Shown here in pieces: positions 37,902 to 51,367 of a stretch of DNA of 64,000 nt. The notes under the pieces were generated by a model, which was not told the DNA's origin, searched no databases, and was given only the letters and a program-made list of their open reading frames with translations. Source of the DNA: Rhizoctonia solani. Taxonomy: Eukaryota > Basidiomycota > Agaricomycetes > Cantharellales > Ceratobasidiaceae. The stretch spans positions 1,488,001 to 1,552,000 of the forward strand of contig NC_057383.1 of assembly GCF_016906535.1 (NCBI RefSeq), given 5' to 3'. Position 1 is the first letter of the stretch. Each line of letters starts with the position of its first letter. The position numbers and the translations under genes were made by a program.

Positions 37902-38830
37902 CTATTCCCTCAACCAGGCATTCCGCATTGCTTTTTTAGCCTTTTTCTGCTCCTTGAATCGTTCCTATGACCCACACCCGATCAACCACAAGCGATTAGC
38001 TCACAGTTGGTAAGACTCACAATATCAGCCTTGGTGACTCGCTTCCTCTTGTCTCCAACACCGGCCTCCGCTTCGGCCTTTGCCTTGGCGTCTCGCTCAG
38101 CAATCTCCCTCTCCCACGCCTCGGTATCGTAATAGACAGAGCTCATCCTCTGTGCACGTGCTGCTTCACTCAAATGTTCTGGTCTCCTCCCGTCCATAGC
38201 TGTGAACCTGCCGTCCCGAGCACCGAATCGGGCTGAAAATGTCGGAACGGGTCCCTTTGAGCCTCCCGATGGGACAGCCAGCGTCGGATCCAGGTATGCG
38301 AGCTCGGGGTCTATGCCATTGAGATACGACAGATCTGGAGGCGGCTTTTCGCCCGTACTCGTCTCTTCGGGCTTCGATTCGCTGGTAGGCTGCGCATCTG
38401 TTGGCTCGGCCGAGGTGGATGCGGTCGACGCAGTAGCAGAAGGATCAAGTGGATTAACCCATGTCGTTTCGCTCGTGCGGGAATTGAAGAAATAATAAGC
38501 GTTATGCTGGGGTGACCATATCGCTTGCCATTCTGTCTGCGATGGGACGGTTCGTCGGGAAGCGGTGGGTCTGGTTGCGGGTTGAACGTGTAGAATCGGT
38601 GGGGGCTGTGTTGTTCACTTACTGGCATCCTCTGGCTGTTCGCTCTCATCTTGGTCTTTGTTTGAATTTTCCCTTTCACCAGCCGCGTCGCTTGGTGTTT
38701 CCTTCTCATCTCCGCGTTCGGGCGATACAGGGACTTGTTCATCCTCTCTTTCTTCTGCTTGTTTCGTGGACTCGGGCACATCGACGTCATTTGTTTGGGA
38801 CAAAGGTTTATCTTTCGGAGAAGCGGGCAT
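37902..38830 (-). CDS. WW-domain protein, acidic N-terminus
   Basis: The ATG at 38828-38830 (MPASPKDKPLSQTNDVDVPE) starts a ~70-residue Glu/Asp/Ser-rich region. After an intron comes one WW domain, TEWQAIWSPQHNAYYFFNSR then TSETTWVNPL, with both hallmark Trp residues and the aromatic pair between them. The remainder is low-complexity (PPPDLSYLNGIDPELAYLDP, then FSARFGARDGRF). It ends with a charged segment, HLSEAARAQRMSSVYYDTEAWEREIAERD, a KRKR patch and ERFKEQKKAKKAMRNAWLRE, and stops at 37902-37904. WW domains bind Pro-rich ligands. The C-terminal block (YYDTEAWEREI, KKAKKAMRNAWL) is typical of fungal WW proteins of unknown role, possibly linked to splicing or transcription. No frameshift was seen. 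A CACGTG box lies 101 bp upstream. Confidence 0.75.
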
Positions 38831-38930
38831 TATTTTCTCAAGAGAGTGGTCAAATATCCAGGAAGAGTTGAACGAGTGATAAATTATGTGCAGTAGAGTG
38901 CAGGAATGATTGTTGTGGAACTACCATGTC

Positions 38931-38936
38931 CACGTG
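38931..38936. promoter_or_regulatory. CACGTG E-box upstream of the WW gene
   Basis: TCCACGTGATC lies 101 bp upstream of the WW-protein start codon on the minus strand. Confidence 0.4.
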
Positions 38937-40192
38937 ATCTAAAAGTCATGTCGGCGTATAAGCGCCGTGGCTAGTGGCAACTGCCATATTCCGTACACCG
39001 CCGCGTGGAGTTATATATAACTTGGTCAAACAATCACTGTAAGATATGAACCAAAAAATACGTCGAGTACTAACACAACATTTATCTTGGGTGGATAGGC
39101 AACTGTCAAAGGTACGGGAGGAACGTTCTCCAAATGTTGATAGAAAATTGCCAATCAGCAATCTATATCCTAAAGTGGCCTATTTCTCCATCAATTTCAT
39201 TAAATTGCATCTCATTGTGCTCTACGGGTGATCAAGGACTCTCGTGCCCGACAGTTGAACTTGTGCTGCAACCGGGACGCCAGATTCTCAAGTCAGCTCA
39301 ACCAGTTTCCAATTGCACCCAGTATTGGTACAACATTTACTGGAAGCTGCGATACACATTACTTGCGAATGCCACAAAAACGTTTCCAGTAACGTCTGGC
39401 AAACGATTTCTGTCAAAATTTCTCCCAGTATTAGTTTCGTGGTGTAACAGAGGCCCTTCAGGTTTATATGAGCTCATAGACAGCAGTCTAGAAGACTATT
39501 CTATTCAGTTCTTCCGTCTGTCCTCCAAAGGCATATGTCCGCTCACAACCAGCGAGTGCAAAGTACGTAGTGCAGACATACATAGACTCCCTGAGGAATT
39601 TTCTTTCACTCGTAGTTCTCTGTAATTAGAAGTAGCTACTGCCATATTCCTCGACCCAGAGCACTCTTATGCTACTGCAACCTTCTAACCTCAAGCACAG
39701 CAGTTTTGCGCCACAAAAGGCTTATGTGGCGAGGTCCACTTATGAGATACTTCTAATGCATACTGGCCAAGTTATCTGTTTCAACATTTTGCCATTGGCT
39801 ATTGCTAGGATTATTCAACTTGATTCCTCAGATCTAGAAACAGAGATCAGTCAGTTGCGCGGCAATTCGATATGCGTGTCGTACAAACTTTCGAGCTTCA
39901 ACCGCGTGTGGACGCTCTTTATGCTCGTACGCCCAGTACTTTAGTAGGAAACTCCGCAGAGCGTCACCGTGCATACGGTCGCTAGGCGTGAGAATAATTG
40001 ATCTTTGTGGAACTTGCTTTTCGTATACCACCCGAAGAATAATAGCTGAATCTTTCCGTGCTTTTTAGAATGGGGCCTTTCCCGTGATGACTTCTTATAT
40101 GTATACTATGAGTGATACCATCCCCCTAGAACCCACCCCTTGGAGAACTTACAAGATATGCGGCGGCAGAACAGATACAATATATTACTGGT

Positions 40193-40404
40193 ACGGTGAA
40201 CCCCAAAAGTGCGGAAAATCCGCATGACGTCCAGATTTTGCCAGACATCCGCACCTAAAATAGCAGAATCCGCACCTCGACGACACACAGGGGTGAGTTG
40301 GGGATGCGGATTCATGGAAAAAATGGTCGGATTTTGCCAACACTCCGCATATAACGCGCGATTTTTCACGTTCAGAAAATCAGCACTTTTGGGGTCCACC
40401 GTGT
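40193..40404. mobile_element. MITE-like element, copy 1
   Basis: The 212-bp sequence begins ACGGTGAACCCCAAAAGTGC and ends GCACTTTTGGGGTCCACCGT, so the ends are inverted repeats of about 20-25 bp with one or two mismatches. A second copy lies at 56067-56278 and is about 97% identical by eye (six or so differences). It codes for nothing, as expected for a non-autonomous DNA transposon. Target-site duplication is not clear here, so the superfamily is not assigned. Confidence 0.75.
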
Positions 40405-41205
40405 GGGCTAGATCGAATCCCACAACTTTTCCGAAGGGGCTATGCGCACCCTGCAAATTGCCCACTGCATTCCTGATAGGCACGGCATTAATCGAGCGCC
40501 AGGCTTGTCTGATTACTGAAACTGAAAGGTTCATTCTTTTTATCCAATACACAGATCCTCTATTCAATCCGAGGGTAATGGTTTAGGTTCATTCCGTTGT
40601 CTAGGTCTATGCGGAAAGTAATAAAAGTTAACCTGTGTCTTTTCCAAATTTCTCCGCCAATAACCTCGAACTGGTCCGCATTGATTTAGGATTAATATCG
40701 ACTGTTGAAAATTTGAGGACTCAAATCAAAGTTAAGCCTGGATCCGGAGGGCCCCACAGAGCAAGGAGGTCATACGATTTCGTGTATGTATTTTTTGAAG
40801 TTGAGAGTCTCCGTAAGTTCCTCGATGCGGAATTCGTGTTGCTAGCGGAGGTAGATAAGGTCACCTGTGAGACCAGCGGATCGTTTTCTAGCCCATATAA
40901 TCGGCCACCCAATTTCAGTTCCATTATCGTGGCTCAAGTACACTAGTGGCCCACAAAGGAGTTGAAACATGCTAGTTGGTGGTGCGGCGTTGCACCAGCT
41001 GGCATGCTGCAGCACTTTTCTGAGCCAGTGCATGATCGGCGCCCCCGCTCCCGTTCTTGTCCTCATATTTCCACTCCCAACTTGCATATATTTATAGAAA
41101 TTGTACGGATGTGGTATTGAATAGAGTCACTAGCCGCATCGGTATATTATCATCTAACTGCAGGACGGGGCATATTCTATACAAACGTTATCACATCCAC
41201 TCTAC

Positions 41206-44200
41206 TCAGTAAAGAACAGGAGCCATGGAGACTTCAGCGTGCCTCACTATCCCTCTGAGTTTGGGGCGGACAAACTTATACCGGCGACTGTTCACCATGC
41301 TACTAAGCACCAAAAGAATCTTGATCCAAGATGGGTTCCGCTTTCGAGATATTGTAGAATGAAATGCATAGTATCCGATCCTAGGAACAACCGGGTGTGA
41401 GTTTAAGATCAGTAGGTGAATGATGCTGTCCAAACCATTGAATAGAGGAGCTGTCGAATTCGCATTTGGCGCCCATGTCTCGAGCCAATGCTCCGTTCAT
41501 CCGCGAACGCATTGAAGTGAATGCGTATCGTACTGATTGAGTGATGATATCTATCAAAGGCATTTCGAATCAAACTTATTAACCAAAGTTCTGAATAACT
41601 CACTACTAATAAATGCTACGTGCTGATCCACTTCGATATTCCATTCTCTGACGTAGTTGTACATCTTCATGGCAATCCAGAAAAAATTCTGCGCTACATT
41701 CACGTATAGGTTCGATAGTGATGTCAAAGCCGAGTCGAAATACATCGCATGACAGTGTTGACGAGCCATTCTGTATAAGACAAGTGAGGAAGATCTAATT
41801 ATTTGAAAGCTGCACTCACTGGAGGAACCTTGTCTTGAACTTCATTCCTGGTTGACGCCCGTAATCGACAGTAAGTCCGTGGGCAACATGCCTACCACTA
41901 TATCGACTATAATCCCATTGCACCGAAAGCTCTTTCATATTTATAACTCTTCCGCACCAGGGGAAATCTGAGAAATAGAGTTAATACCTACAGACTTCTG
42001 GGTACGAATGGACTTCAGAGCTTACAGTCAGTATCAGGGGCTAAAACCAAGGTTGGGACCTCTACATCTACAAAGTTGGTTAGTGTTTTCTCTTCGGCAA
42101 CTATGCAGCCATATTCGGGGTGCCCTGGCTACTGATGTAAGATTAGTGAGGAGGAAGTGAGAACAGCAAACGCGTGCCTTCGTGCATGATGTTTAGGAAC
42201 TTGCGTGCCGCAGTGATATCGGTCGTTATGAAAAGATAGTCATCAACAAAACGAAGGAGGAGCTATGCTAAAATCAGTTAAGAATCAGAGCTCAGGGTAA
42301 ACGAGCGTACATTGCCTTCGTCTCTTGTGAACCCAAGCTTCGTCCTCTCTAAATCACCGTAGAATATCGCACATAGTAGAGTCGATAAAACAGAGCCTTG
42401 AGGTATCCCCACGACTTGGCGGTAGAGCTCTGTCCCAATCTAACCGCACAATAAGAACTGGTTAGATTAAGTCAAAAGAGTAACACACCCGGACAATATT
42501 ATCGGTGATGTGTTCTTCAAGTAGGTCTAAGACATCTTCTAGATAATCGAACCCGTAAACGACCTATCTTGTCTTTAGTCAGAATGTACAAGTGGCGCAA
42601 AAATATCACCAACCTGATCGGCGAATATAACATGCCGCAAGCAAGCAGCTAGTTTAGTGGCGTATGTCATGAAATGTGTATGGTCCCCTGATATCATATC
42701 AGAGCACAGATTATATGCGCACGAAAAACAGCATTACAGTCTGGTACTGCCCGCTTGCGAAACGTGCGTCTAGGTTGGCCTGTTGAGAACTGAAGTTGGC
42801 TAAACTTGCGAACCATATATCCTTTCTGATTCTCATGAGCACTTCACTTTTTCCAATTGACTTGAAATATACCTGCGTCAATGTATCTCTCAAGATCTCT
42901 AGGAGTTTACCTTGATCGATGCTGTCAAAACATGCTCTTACGTCAAGTTTCACAAAGTACAACTTCGGCCTAACAGATGAATATAGTCTTGGGCTTTGAT
43001 CGTACATTATGGAGGAGTACTTACATTTTTCCATTGGGGCGCCGTAAGCTTGCCTTAAATGTAGTTAACTTGCGGTATATATCGTTCACTCCAAAAACCG
43101 ATGCACCCAGTAATTCGGGCTTTTGGGACTAAAGTACCAAACTGGTAAGTGGGGTGGGGATTCCAGATAAAGAGTTCTTACCTTTTCATAGTTTAATATA
43201 TGAAAGGCGGCGTTGAGTACCTGATTGACTGATGATTGCATGGGCTTATCCAAATTGCTTCCCTAAACTCAAATATTGAAGCTGAATAAGATTTCCGAGA
43301 TTGCGGTCGTTACATACTTTAAATGACCTCAGTTTTGCTTTTCGTCCGAGGTTAACGATTGGGCGAACGCCTGTTTCTTTAGGAAGTAATCGGACGTGCG
43401 ACACACCCAATTTACGGGAATAGTCAAGCTATAAAATATATTTAAGTAATAGGGGTACCCATATGCACATCCTAACACGTACCTCTGAAGGGTCAATCCT
43501 CTCAAAAGTTTCTCCACTCAGTTTGTCTAGTAATGGAATACAAAGCCTATGCCAATCATCGTGTCGGAAGTAGAGAAGCTGGTGTTGAAGTGCAGAAGTT
43601 TCCGTAACGTAAAAGGTTGACTACTCATAATAATTAATGATACTCCAATTCAATCTCGTATTCAATGTTACCTTGACTAGCGGGGTCAGAAACGAGTCAA
43701 AGAACCAATATATAAACTCCCAGAGGAGTTGTGTTCGTTTCAGTGCATCTGATTGACAGACTCGACGATCGGAGGTTTGCCCTAGCCACTCAAAGTCGGC
43801 TAGTCGTAACCGTTGTATCAATTGATGTAATGTGACCGTTTCAAACCTTCTCTGCGTAATGATAGTTTCAATATCTTGGAATATTTTAATTATAGCCTCT
43901 AGTTATTGGTGAAGACATGCTCACGCTCATGGATAATTCTTCTGTTGGCATTACTACCCCAAAAGGCATGGGGTATCACTTCATCCACGACGGTATTGAT
44001 GTAGCGCAAGACCTTGGAATGGTTGAATAGACGATGATGGCTTGGACGGATATACACGCACCTCGTGATGAGAACATGCAAACTCGACAAAACGAGGCTT
44101 CAATTTTACTTCGAGGGCAGCTTCAGAGGCCCCGTGTGGGAGGACAAGACTAGGATGAGAAATTTGATAAGACTTGTCTGGTATTTGGGAGATCATGCAG

Positions 44201-45753
44201 TTGGTAGTGATCGAGTGTGAGTATTCGGACATAAGCTCCTGATTTAATTCAGCTGATGTTCAACCCAAATTCGAATATAACTTACGAGAATTTTTGATTG
44301 GTCAAGCTCGGACGAAGTTGAGACATCAACCTAATCCACATCAAATAGATATAAACCCACATCTGCTACCACAGAGACTTACCCTTGATCGGCATATAGC
44401 CAGACACACACGTTGGTAGTTGAACCGCCGATGTCGCCTGATTAAACTCTGTATCAATGGCAATATGTGCTTTAATCGCTTAGGTGTCTTGCATGAACCT
44501 CGGTCCTATGGATCTTTCAGCATGAAGTCGCAGCACCAACTTCACTTTCTAGTGCCTACCTTTATTTCAGCCTCGCGATCGCCGTAATCTCGAAAACGGC
44601 CACCATTTTCCCAGTAATGGAGTGTACACGTAAAGACATTGTGCAAGCCAAATTGTAATGGGAACATGTATTTAGCTACATGTCGAGCAGCTTCTTCTAT
44701 TGCTCGAGTGTCATCGCTGCTTACCGACTTCCCCCCACGATCCAAGACACGGTTCAGAACATCTGAAAAGACCGGTATGAAGATGCCCGAGATACATAAC
44801 TAAAATTTACGTACTTCCATGAGGCAGTCCTAGTTGGGCTCTGGAGTTGGAGGTTAGCCTGGGCAGTCCGTAAAACATCCGCGTTCGAACGAGGTTTATG
44901 TCTGCTGGACTGTGTGTTTGCGGTCAATGATAGGTCTCAGGCTTTGATACGAGTACAACCTTCGTAAGGAGGCTTTTTCAGGCTGTTTGTTTGTTATTTG
45001 CTCTAAGTCTGTGATTATCGTGCCCGTGGCTTGTACGAAGCAATCATTATCACTGGGAAGAGCAAGGAAAATACTGGTCTGAGACAGTATATATATCATA
45101 GGTTGTTCCCCAATCCTATTCGCTTTTAGCTCGAGCCAAAGTTTCTTCAGCCGGATGAAACTCACATCTGCAGCAGCGACCTCCACGCAGGAGATTGCAG
45201 AGCCGTGACCATCGTATTGGTGAAGAAATTCGCAATAGCACCATTATGGGCACCAATCTTGCCAAATTCATTTCGCTGCTCAGCCTGCAGGAAGTTGAGC
45301 TTTGACCCGTGTTGAGAAAAATGTGTGTAACGGTAGCTTACCTGACGATAGCCAAAGCACAACACATTGCTACATTTGCCCCGCAACGACCTAAAGATGA
45401 TGGCCTGAGCACGATCTATCACCTAGGCTACTTAGTAAGACAGACTCAGATTTAGAGTGCCAAAGTACACTTACCTCTTCTTGGGACATCTCAGCAGCCA
45501 TAGGCCGAAATTGGGGAGGATCGAGAGGCTTATGGTATCCAACCAAAGTGGAGCGTAATAGATGATTAAGATCATGGCGTGTTTCTTCGGAGTAATCGGG
45601 AGACTTTTCAATAGTGACACAGAATCCTTCGATTATGGTACTGAAATATTCAAGGAGTGTGTCCACGTGGGGATAGAACTTGTAAAGTAAATCATGAGCC
45701 ACGGATGGCGAATTTGGGGTAGTCTCTGAGGGCATTGGCCAAATTCTTCCCAA
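41206..45753 (-). CDS. TERT: telomerase reverse transcriptase
   Basis: The start is the ATG at 45753 (MGRIWPMPSETTPNSPSVAH). The TEN domain shows SNVLCFGYRQ (split by a 57-bp intron that reads through in frame), MIGEQPMIYILSQTSIFLAL and DCFVQATG. The RNA-binding part has RTRMFYGLPRL (about 44870), the QFP motif KYMFPLQFGLHNVFT (44650), and the T-motif block VVDEVIPHAFWGSNANR (43970). RT motif 1 ends in VTFYVTET (43610). Motif 2 is VRLLPKETGVRPIVNLGRKA (43360). Motif A is YFVKLDVRACFDSIDQGKLL (42950), with the first Asp. Motif B' is VGIPQGSVLSTLL (42400). Motif C is LLRFVDDYLFITTD (42240), with the Asp pair. The C-terminal extension includes FPWCGRVI and IQWLGYYAFHSTISRKRNPS and stops at 41206. 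It is interrupted by about 15-20 introns. It extends chromosome ends in the nucleus. All catalytic Asp are present. Confidence 0.9.
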
Positions 45754-46242
45754 TTAATATTTAATATATATTAAAAATTTGGGTAGAGGGGGCTTTATTG
45801 AACGAATAGAGTATCCAAGCTAACGATGGTCCTGGTGATTGCAACCACACCGTAGTCTTCCAGTCTGTACGGAACTTTGCCACTACTCACGTGACCGCGT
45901 CTGAGACCACCAAACGATCGGCGTGGCCATGACATCCCAACTTGTGAATTAGAAATGCCTATTTAAGCTATAGGTAGCAAGCATTACAAGGAATGTGAAT
46001 CATCGGGTACTAACATCTACACTTATGCCACTTAGCTGGCATTTGGCCTGTGGACGCGCCTTTTGGAATCTGCTCTTCAGATTGCCTGGATATATGATTA
46101 GTTCCTCCAACTGTGTCACCCGCACAACCACTCTCAACCAGTGGAAGTTTTTTTTATTCAGAAAAAATCTATTAAATAATTTATAACGGCCTGGTCACCG
46201 AATCAACAAACCGAACCGCAATTCACAAACTAGCTAATTGAA
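45754..46242. other. intergenic region between TERT and RhoGEF
   Basis: TERT promoter side and 3' flank of the RhoGEF gene (both on the minus strand). No gene was recognised. Confidence 0.4.
45888..45893. promoter_or_regulatory. CACGTG E-box upstream of TERT
   Basis: ACTCACGTGACC lies 135 bp upstream of the telomerase start codon. E-boxes of this core regulate TERT in mammals through Myc; a fungal parallel is only an analogy. Confidence 0.4.
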
Positions 46243-49200
46243 TCAAATGAAGGTGTTCGACGAACGGAACCGCACAATTCCATTAGATTCGGTGAGCTTG
46301 GAGGCGGACGCTTCGGCAGTTGTGGAGCGAGAGATACCCTCGTACGATTGTTTCATCTCGCGACTGATCGCGTTAAATCTCTCGGTCCAGAATTCCCTTT
46401 CCTCTCGTTCCTCCTCCGCATTACCAAGGGGCGGTAGCCTTGCCTCCTTGCGCTTCACTGTACGCTCCAGTTGCTGAGAAGGGCTCTTGGGGAATCTAAT
46501 TTCACTGGAAATAGATGGCTCAATTCGATCCATACTAATGGTGGCAACTCCGGATTGCGATGGGAACGAAATGGACCGCAGCGTGTGCAAATAACATTGT
46601 TGGAAAGAAATGAACCACTGCTGACATATTTTTTGAAGGCCTTGTATCCCATCGTGCGTCTTGTTTTCCTGAGAAGTGATCCCCAAAAATAGTGGGAAGT
46701 CGATATCGTCGAGACCAGTATCGGAAATTGGCGCCAAGTCCAACGAGATCAGGTACTCATGTCCTGTATCCTTGCGATGAGTTACCTGTCCTCAATGGTA
46801 AATTTTACTCCTACCATAGCGCCCATGATAATCGGTAACACCTAAAAGTCGAAACACGCCCAAAGACTCGAGAGTATCCCATTGATTATCTGAGGATTGC
46901 ATAGGACTCCGAGATAAACCACCGACCATAACTCTCTTTGTGAGGATAATATAATTGGTGAATACGAGAACATACATCTCAGTTTCACCCGAGCAATCGA
47001 TACCAGGGGATTTAGGACGCGACTTAGATGCATGAACGCTGGCAATCTGAGAGCGTGCACCGAATGCCAGCCTACTGACTTGGAGACTGTTTCGTGAAAC
47101 ATTTACGCTTGAACTAGTAGCCGAGGTGAAATGCGTATGGTAGTCAGTGGAAGCGTTTCTGAGGCCAGTGCTGCAGGAGGAAGTCGAGCGGCGCGAGGAA
47201 TCTGTTGAGGATGATCCGATTATCGAACGTGAACCTGAGCGATTGCGAGATTGGTGTCCAACAAATGTTCCAGATTGGCGTGTAGTCGAGGCCGACTGTC
47301 CACTAGAGCATCCTTCCTTATTAACGTGGACTCGGGTGAGTGGCCCTTGTGCCAACAGACGATTTTCTCGCGTAGCGGCTACGAACTGGGAAGGCAGGCC
47401 ACTAACTCGACTCAGCAAACTCTTGGTAAGCTCGTATTCTTCTTCTCGTGTCTTGACTTCATCGAGCACCTGCATCATGCCATCCATCGAATGAAGCAGC
47501 GAGAAACAAGAAAAGTGGTCGGGGTGTGTCCTCGGCGTAAATGTTAATAATGTCTGAAACATCGTTAGCATAACTCATCTGGCGAACATATCACTCACCT
47601 CAAAGAAATGAATATATTCTCGAACGCGCGACAAGGGTCTCTTTATCATGTCTTCCAAGCTATCTTCGCAGTCGGCCAACGCATGTTTCATCCGAACAAA
47701 CTCGCCAAAGTGGCTGCTTGAATCAAGGGTCATTGCGGATATTTGCTTGACTGTTTCATCCATGCGTACAACGTAGGGCTGGTAGAGTTCCATCAACGGG
47801 ATGAAAGGCTGAACAGTTTCGGAGAAGAGAATTATCACTTGTTCGTGGTCCTGCCGCATAGTTTCCAAGGCATCCAGAAGTTGTTCGTGCAAATGGGCGA
47901 TATCGTCCAGCCAGTCAAACAGCTTCGTGACTTCGGGAGAAAGTCCAGTAATCCATTTCCTCTGATCCTGAGTACGCAACGGCTGGAAAAAGAGGCGAAT
48001 TAATGTGCGCATAGTCTCCACAAACATTCGCTCGCTCTGGTGGAACTCCCATATTAGCTCTTGTCGACACAATTCCGTGGGCTCATAGGCTTTCTCCAGT
48101 CGTTTAAATTCGATGTCCTCCAAGCTGGCACGCCATGATTCGTGAATTGCCTTACGCTTGTCCTGTGTTGACATCCTCCGTTTCCCGTAGCTGTCCCGTT
48201 GAAGATCATCGAGATTGAGCCCTGACGAATTCTCGCTCCAATAGTGATTCGATTCATCACTCTCCTTGTTAAATCCATAGTTCGTCTCGTCAGCATTAAC
48301 ACTTAGGGACTCTTTTTCAGAATCCTCTGAAATAGGCTTAGCAGATCTTCCAGAGTGAGTTCGCTCGATATTATGAAACAATGCTGCTGCAGCTCCACTA
48401 AGTTCTTGCGTATCCGACCAGCGAATGTCGCCTACGGCACGCCCATCGAGAGACGACCCGATACTAGAAGCAGTATGAAGGCCCTCCATGGATGTTCCAG
48501 TGGTCATATAACCCGAGCTGGTCTTGGCTATGAATACAAATGAATAGACGCTATATATTGAGCGAAAATAGCCTTACCATCACTAGCACTGTTTGACTCT
48601 CCGGAAGTTGGAGATGAGTCCAAGGATGCCACTGTAGTAGAGGAAGAGCTATTGTAAGGCTGCTCGAGTGCCCGAAACAGAGCGCTATTAGTTTTTCTTT
48701 GCCTTGGGATCGGAAGCTGAGACACCCTGTGGACTAGCCTCCCATTCACTCCGGGCGATATTTTATGACTTCAAGGAATGTAAGATTGTTATTGCGCATT
48801 CATGGTTGAGGTGGATATTCTTACCTGGCTGGGTGGACTTGAAGGTCTTCCGCCGGTAGCTTATGTCCCGAGTCGCTGGATTCATGTATCGTGAGCTCAG
48901 GTGCAAACCTCACATTTGTTGGGGTTCTACTTCCTAAGATGATAACGATCAGTATATGCGCATATATCCAACTAGTCTATCATGTCCAGTATACCTCTTG
49001 ATTCGTTTTCCTCTTGGTAATTATTGGCACTCAGTTGGTTGCGCCCACCCGATTCTTGATCAGAAGATTCCGAAAACTCAGAGCGCGTGGAAGAATCCAG
49101 AGAAGTAACGGAGGTACGGGTAATAATGGGCGGAGGCACAGACGAGGAGCTGCGAGATCCGGGCTTGGCAATTGGGGCGCGATCATCTGAGCTTGTGTTT

Positions 49201-51367
49201 ATAACTTCTAAAATCCTCTTGGAACCTTCTTGTTTGGGAATCGCCCCAACGGCAGGACGCGTTCGACCATTGTAGTTATATTGGCTTCGTTTCTTACTTA
49301 GAACCATTGGTGATGAGGGGATTGTTCCTTTAGGCGTCTGCGCTGTTGAGCCGTTTCCAGGACTGGATAGCACAGTGCCGATCGGGAGCCCTTCAATAAA
49401 GTAGTTGGCTGCATTCTCAGGCTCTACGATCCCATGTCCATAATATTCGAGTAATTCCTGAGACCTGTCATCATTTAGCACAACAGTATGGTTCCCTAAC
49501 AAAAAAATAAGAAACGTTCCGCTCTATGAGTCCACAACTTACTTAAACCGGACTTGTTCCTTTTCTTCGGACTCCTGAATCGCTCGTCGATCCCAAAGCG
49601 AGGACTGCCATCTCCCATAAATGGGCTCCCCAATTTGTCAGCATCATTCCCCACAACTTCCTCCACAACTTTGGAACGAGGCTTTCTAACATCCTGGACC
49701 ATAGAGCCGTAACAGTATGTTGATTTATTTGCGCTACTCTGTCGGTTTCTCTGATGATCTGATAAATCGTGCTGTGCGGTCGCGTTATTGGTTCCTGCAC
49801 CCCTTCCAATGCTAGCGACCGGCCGGGGAGTCTCCAGCTCTAGATCGAATGGCGACTCTCCAGCATTATGGTCTACTTCCAACCTTCCTTTTGGGGTGCT
49901 AGTCGATTGAATCTTGGACGCATTGGCACCCTTGGGACTTTTACTAGTAGAGAACGATGCACGTCGAGTAAATCGTTGAAAGATACTCGAAGGAGGCTCC
50001 TGATTGATAGGAGACTGCGCCTTGATAGACAAACCGGGTGTACCCTTGCTGGGAGAAGGTTCTGAGAGCCTCCCGCCTTCTTCCGCTGAGGAAACTGTAT
50101 GTATAGGAGGAGCGTAGACCAAACTTTCGTTGGTTGTGCGTGCTGGAGTGAGCACCCATTTCGAATTTGGGGTAGCACTTGGCTGAGAAGTCGGAGCTGA
50201 CCCTATGAGCATAGTCTCTACAGGAGATGATATAGCTTCGGACTTGGGTGGGTCGTCGTTGTCTTGTTGGAGGACATGATTGCTCACGAGTGCATCTGGT
50301 TGATTAAAGGGAGAGATCGGCAATTCCGTATCATGTCTCGACGAGATAACAATAGGCTCAGATTCCTTGGAGGGCTCATCGGATCTACGGCCTGGGTGGA
50401 TTATACTCTGACGGTCCCGCGACGTGCGGTTTCTACCTGAAAAGCAATTGGCCGTCGTCTGGGGCTGTCCAATATTTTCCGTTCGACTCGTGCTGGTCGC
50501 GCGTGATGGGTTTGATGTATTCATCTTGGAAAATGCGTGCCGGGATGCAACCTGGGGTACTTTTCCACCTCCGTGCGATACCGATAAAGCTCGATCTCGA
50601 ACACTTCCTTCGGTTAACGAGCTGGTATGAGAGCTATTTAGATAATCTATTTCATTCTCCAAGATCTGTCTTGTCTTAGGAGGTTTCCCAACAGGTTTGG
50701 TCGAGGTAGAAGGTATACGCGATGGAATCGGAGCAGTGACACTTGGAGGTACGATGGAACTTCGGAAGTTTGAAGGAGGCTTTAGCGAGCTTTGTCGTCC
50801 GCCCGCAACAGGGGTAGGAGGGTGGTTAAACTGTCTCCCTAGATCTTCAGCAGACAACAAGTCTGAATCCTTGTTCGTATTGGAGCTTTTGGTGGCTGTA
50901 GAAGTGGCAGTAGCAAATCGGCGACGATCCTTTGCCCATGAAGCCCTCTTAGGCGTTTGTTCCATGTCGCGCATACTATCGCCATCAGAGTTTGAGTCTG
51001 GAAGAGGCGGGATAGGAAGGATTTCAGAGCTTAAGTGGGTGGATCTCGAGTAAGACCGATAGTGTGGACGTGCAATAGAGGAAGGGCGGCGAGAAAGACT
51101 AGAATTCGGTCGATTGTGGGAACAATCGATATTAGTATCATGTAGATCGTGTGTGATTTCTGTAGGTCCAGAGCGCCCCCGGTTCCGAGTGATTTGAGGC
51201 ACAGGTGGGATACTCTCATCCGTAGCGCAAGAGCCCGTGGAGAAGGATGAGCTTTGTGACCGACTCCTGGCGGGATCCACAGCCACAGGAGGTCTCGAAG
51301 CCTGGCCTCCTGGTCGAGGTATACCACTCGGTTTTTCTCTAGAGGAGCGTGCATGTGCGCTAATCAT
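46243..51367 (-). CDS. RhoGEF (DH-PH) with long disordered N-terminus
   Basis: The N-terminal ~1000 residues are Ser/Pro/Thr-rich and look disordered (for example MISAHARSSREKPSGIPRPG from 51367; exons at 49502 and 48507). The Dbl-homology domain lies at about 48075-47590: ELIWEFHQSERMFVETMRTL, ITGLSPEVTKLFDWLDDIAH, LHEQLLDALETMRQDHEQVI and MIKRPLSRVREYIHFFE. A PH-like region follows (YVLVFTNYIILTKRVMVGG, about 46960), then a C-terminal segment ending RSSNTFI at 46243. DH-PH proteins load GTP onto Rho-type GTPases at the cell cortex to steer polarity and wall growth. An acceptor-like TGCCCAG lies at about 51452, so a further 5' exon upstream of 51367 is likely and the true start may be farther upstream. 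No frameshift was found. Confidence 0.8.

Larger units (their letters stand above)
38831..41205. other. gene-poor region with one MITE-like copy
   Basis: This is 2.4 kb without a supported gene. Open frames of 163 codons (39134-39625, plus), 91 codons (39669-39944, plus) and 103 codons (40635-40946, plus) carry no motif that I recognise and may be decayed sequence. The MITE copy at 40193-40404 is listed separately. Confidence 0.4.

Noticed and set aside
39134..39944. Two plus-strand frames of 163 and 91 codons upstream of MITE copy 1
   Set aside because: No domain or motif recognised; composition and setting do not distinguish them from chance.
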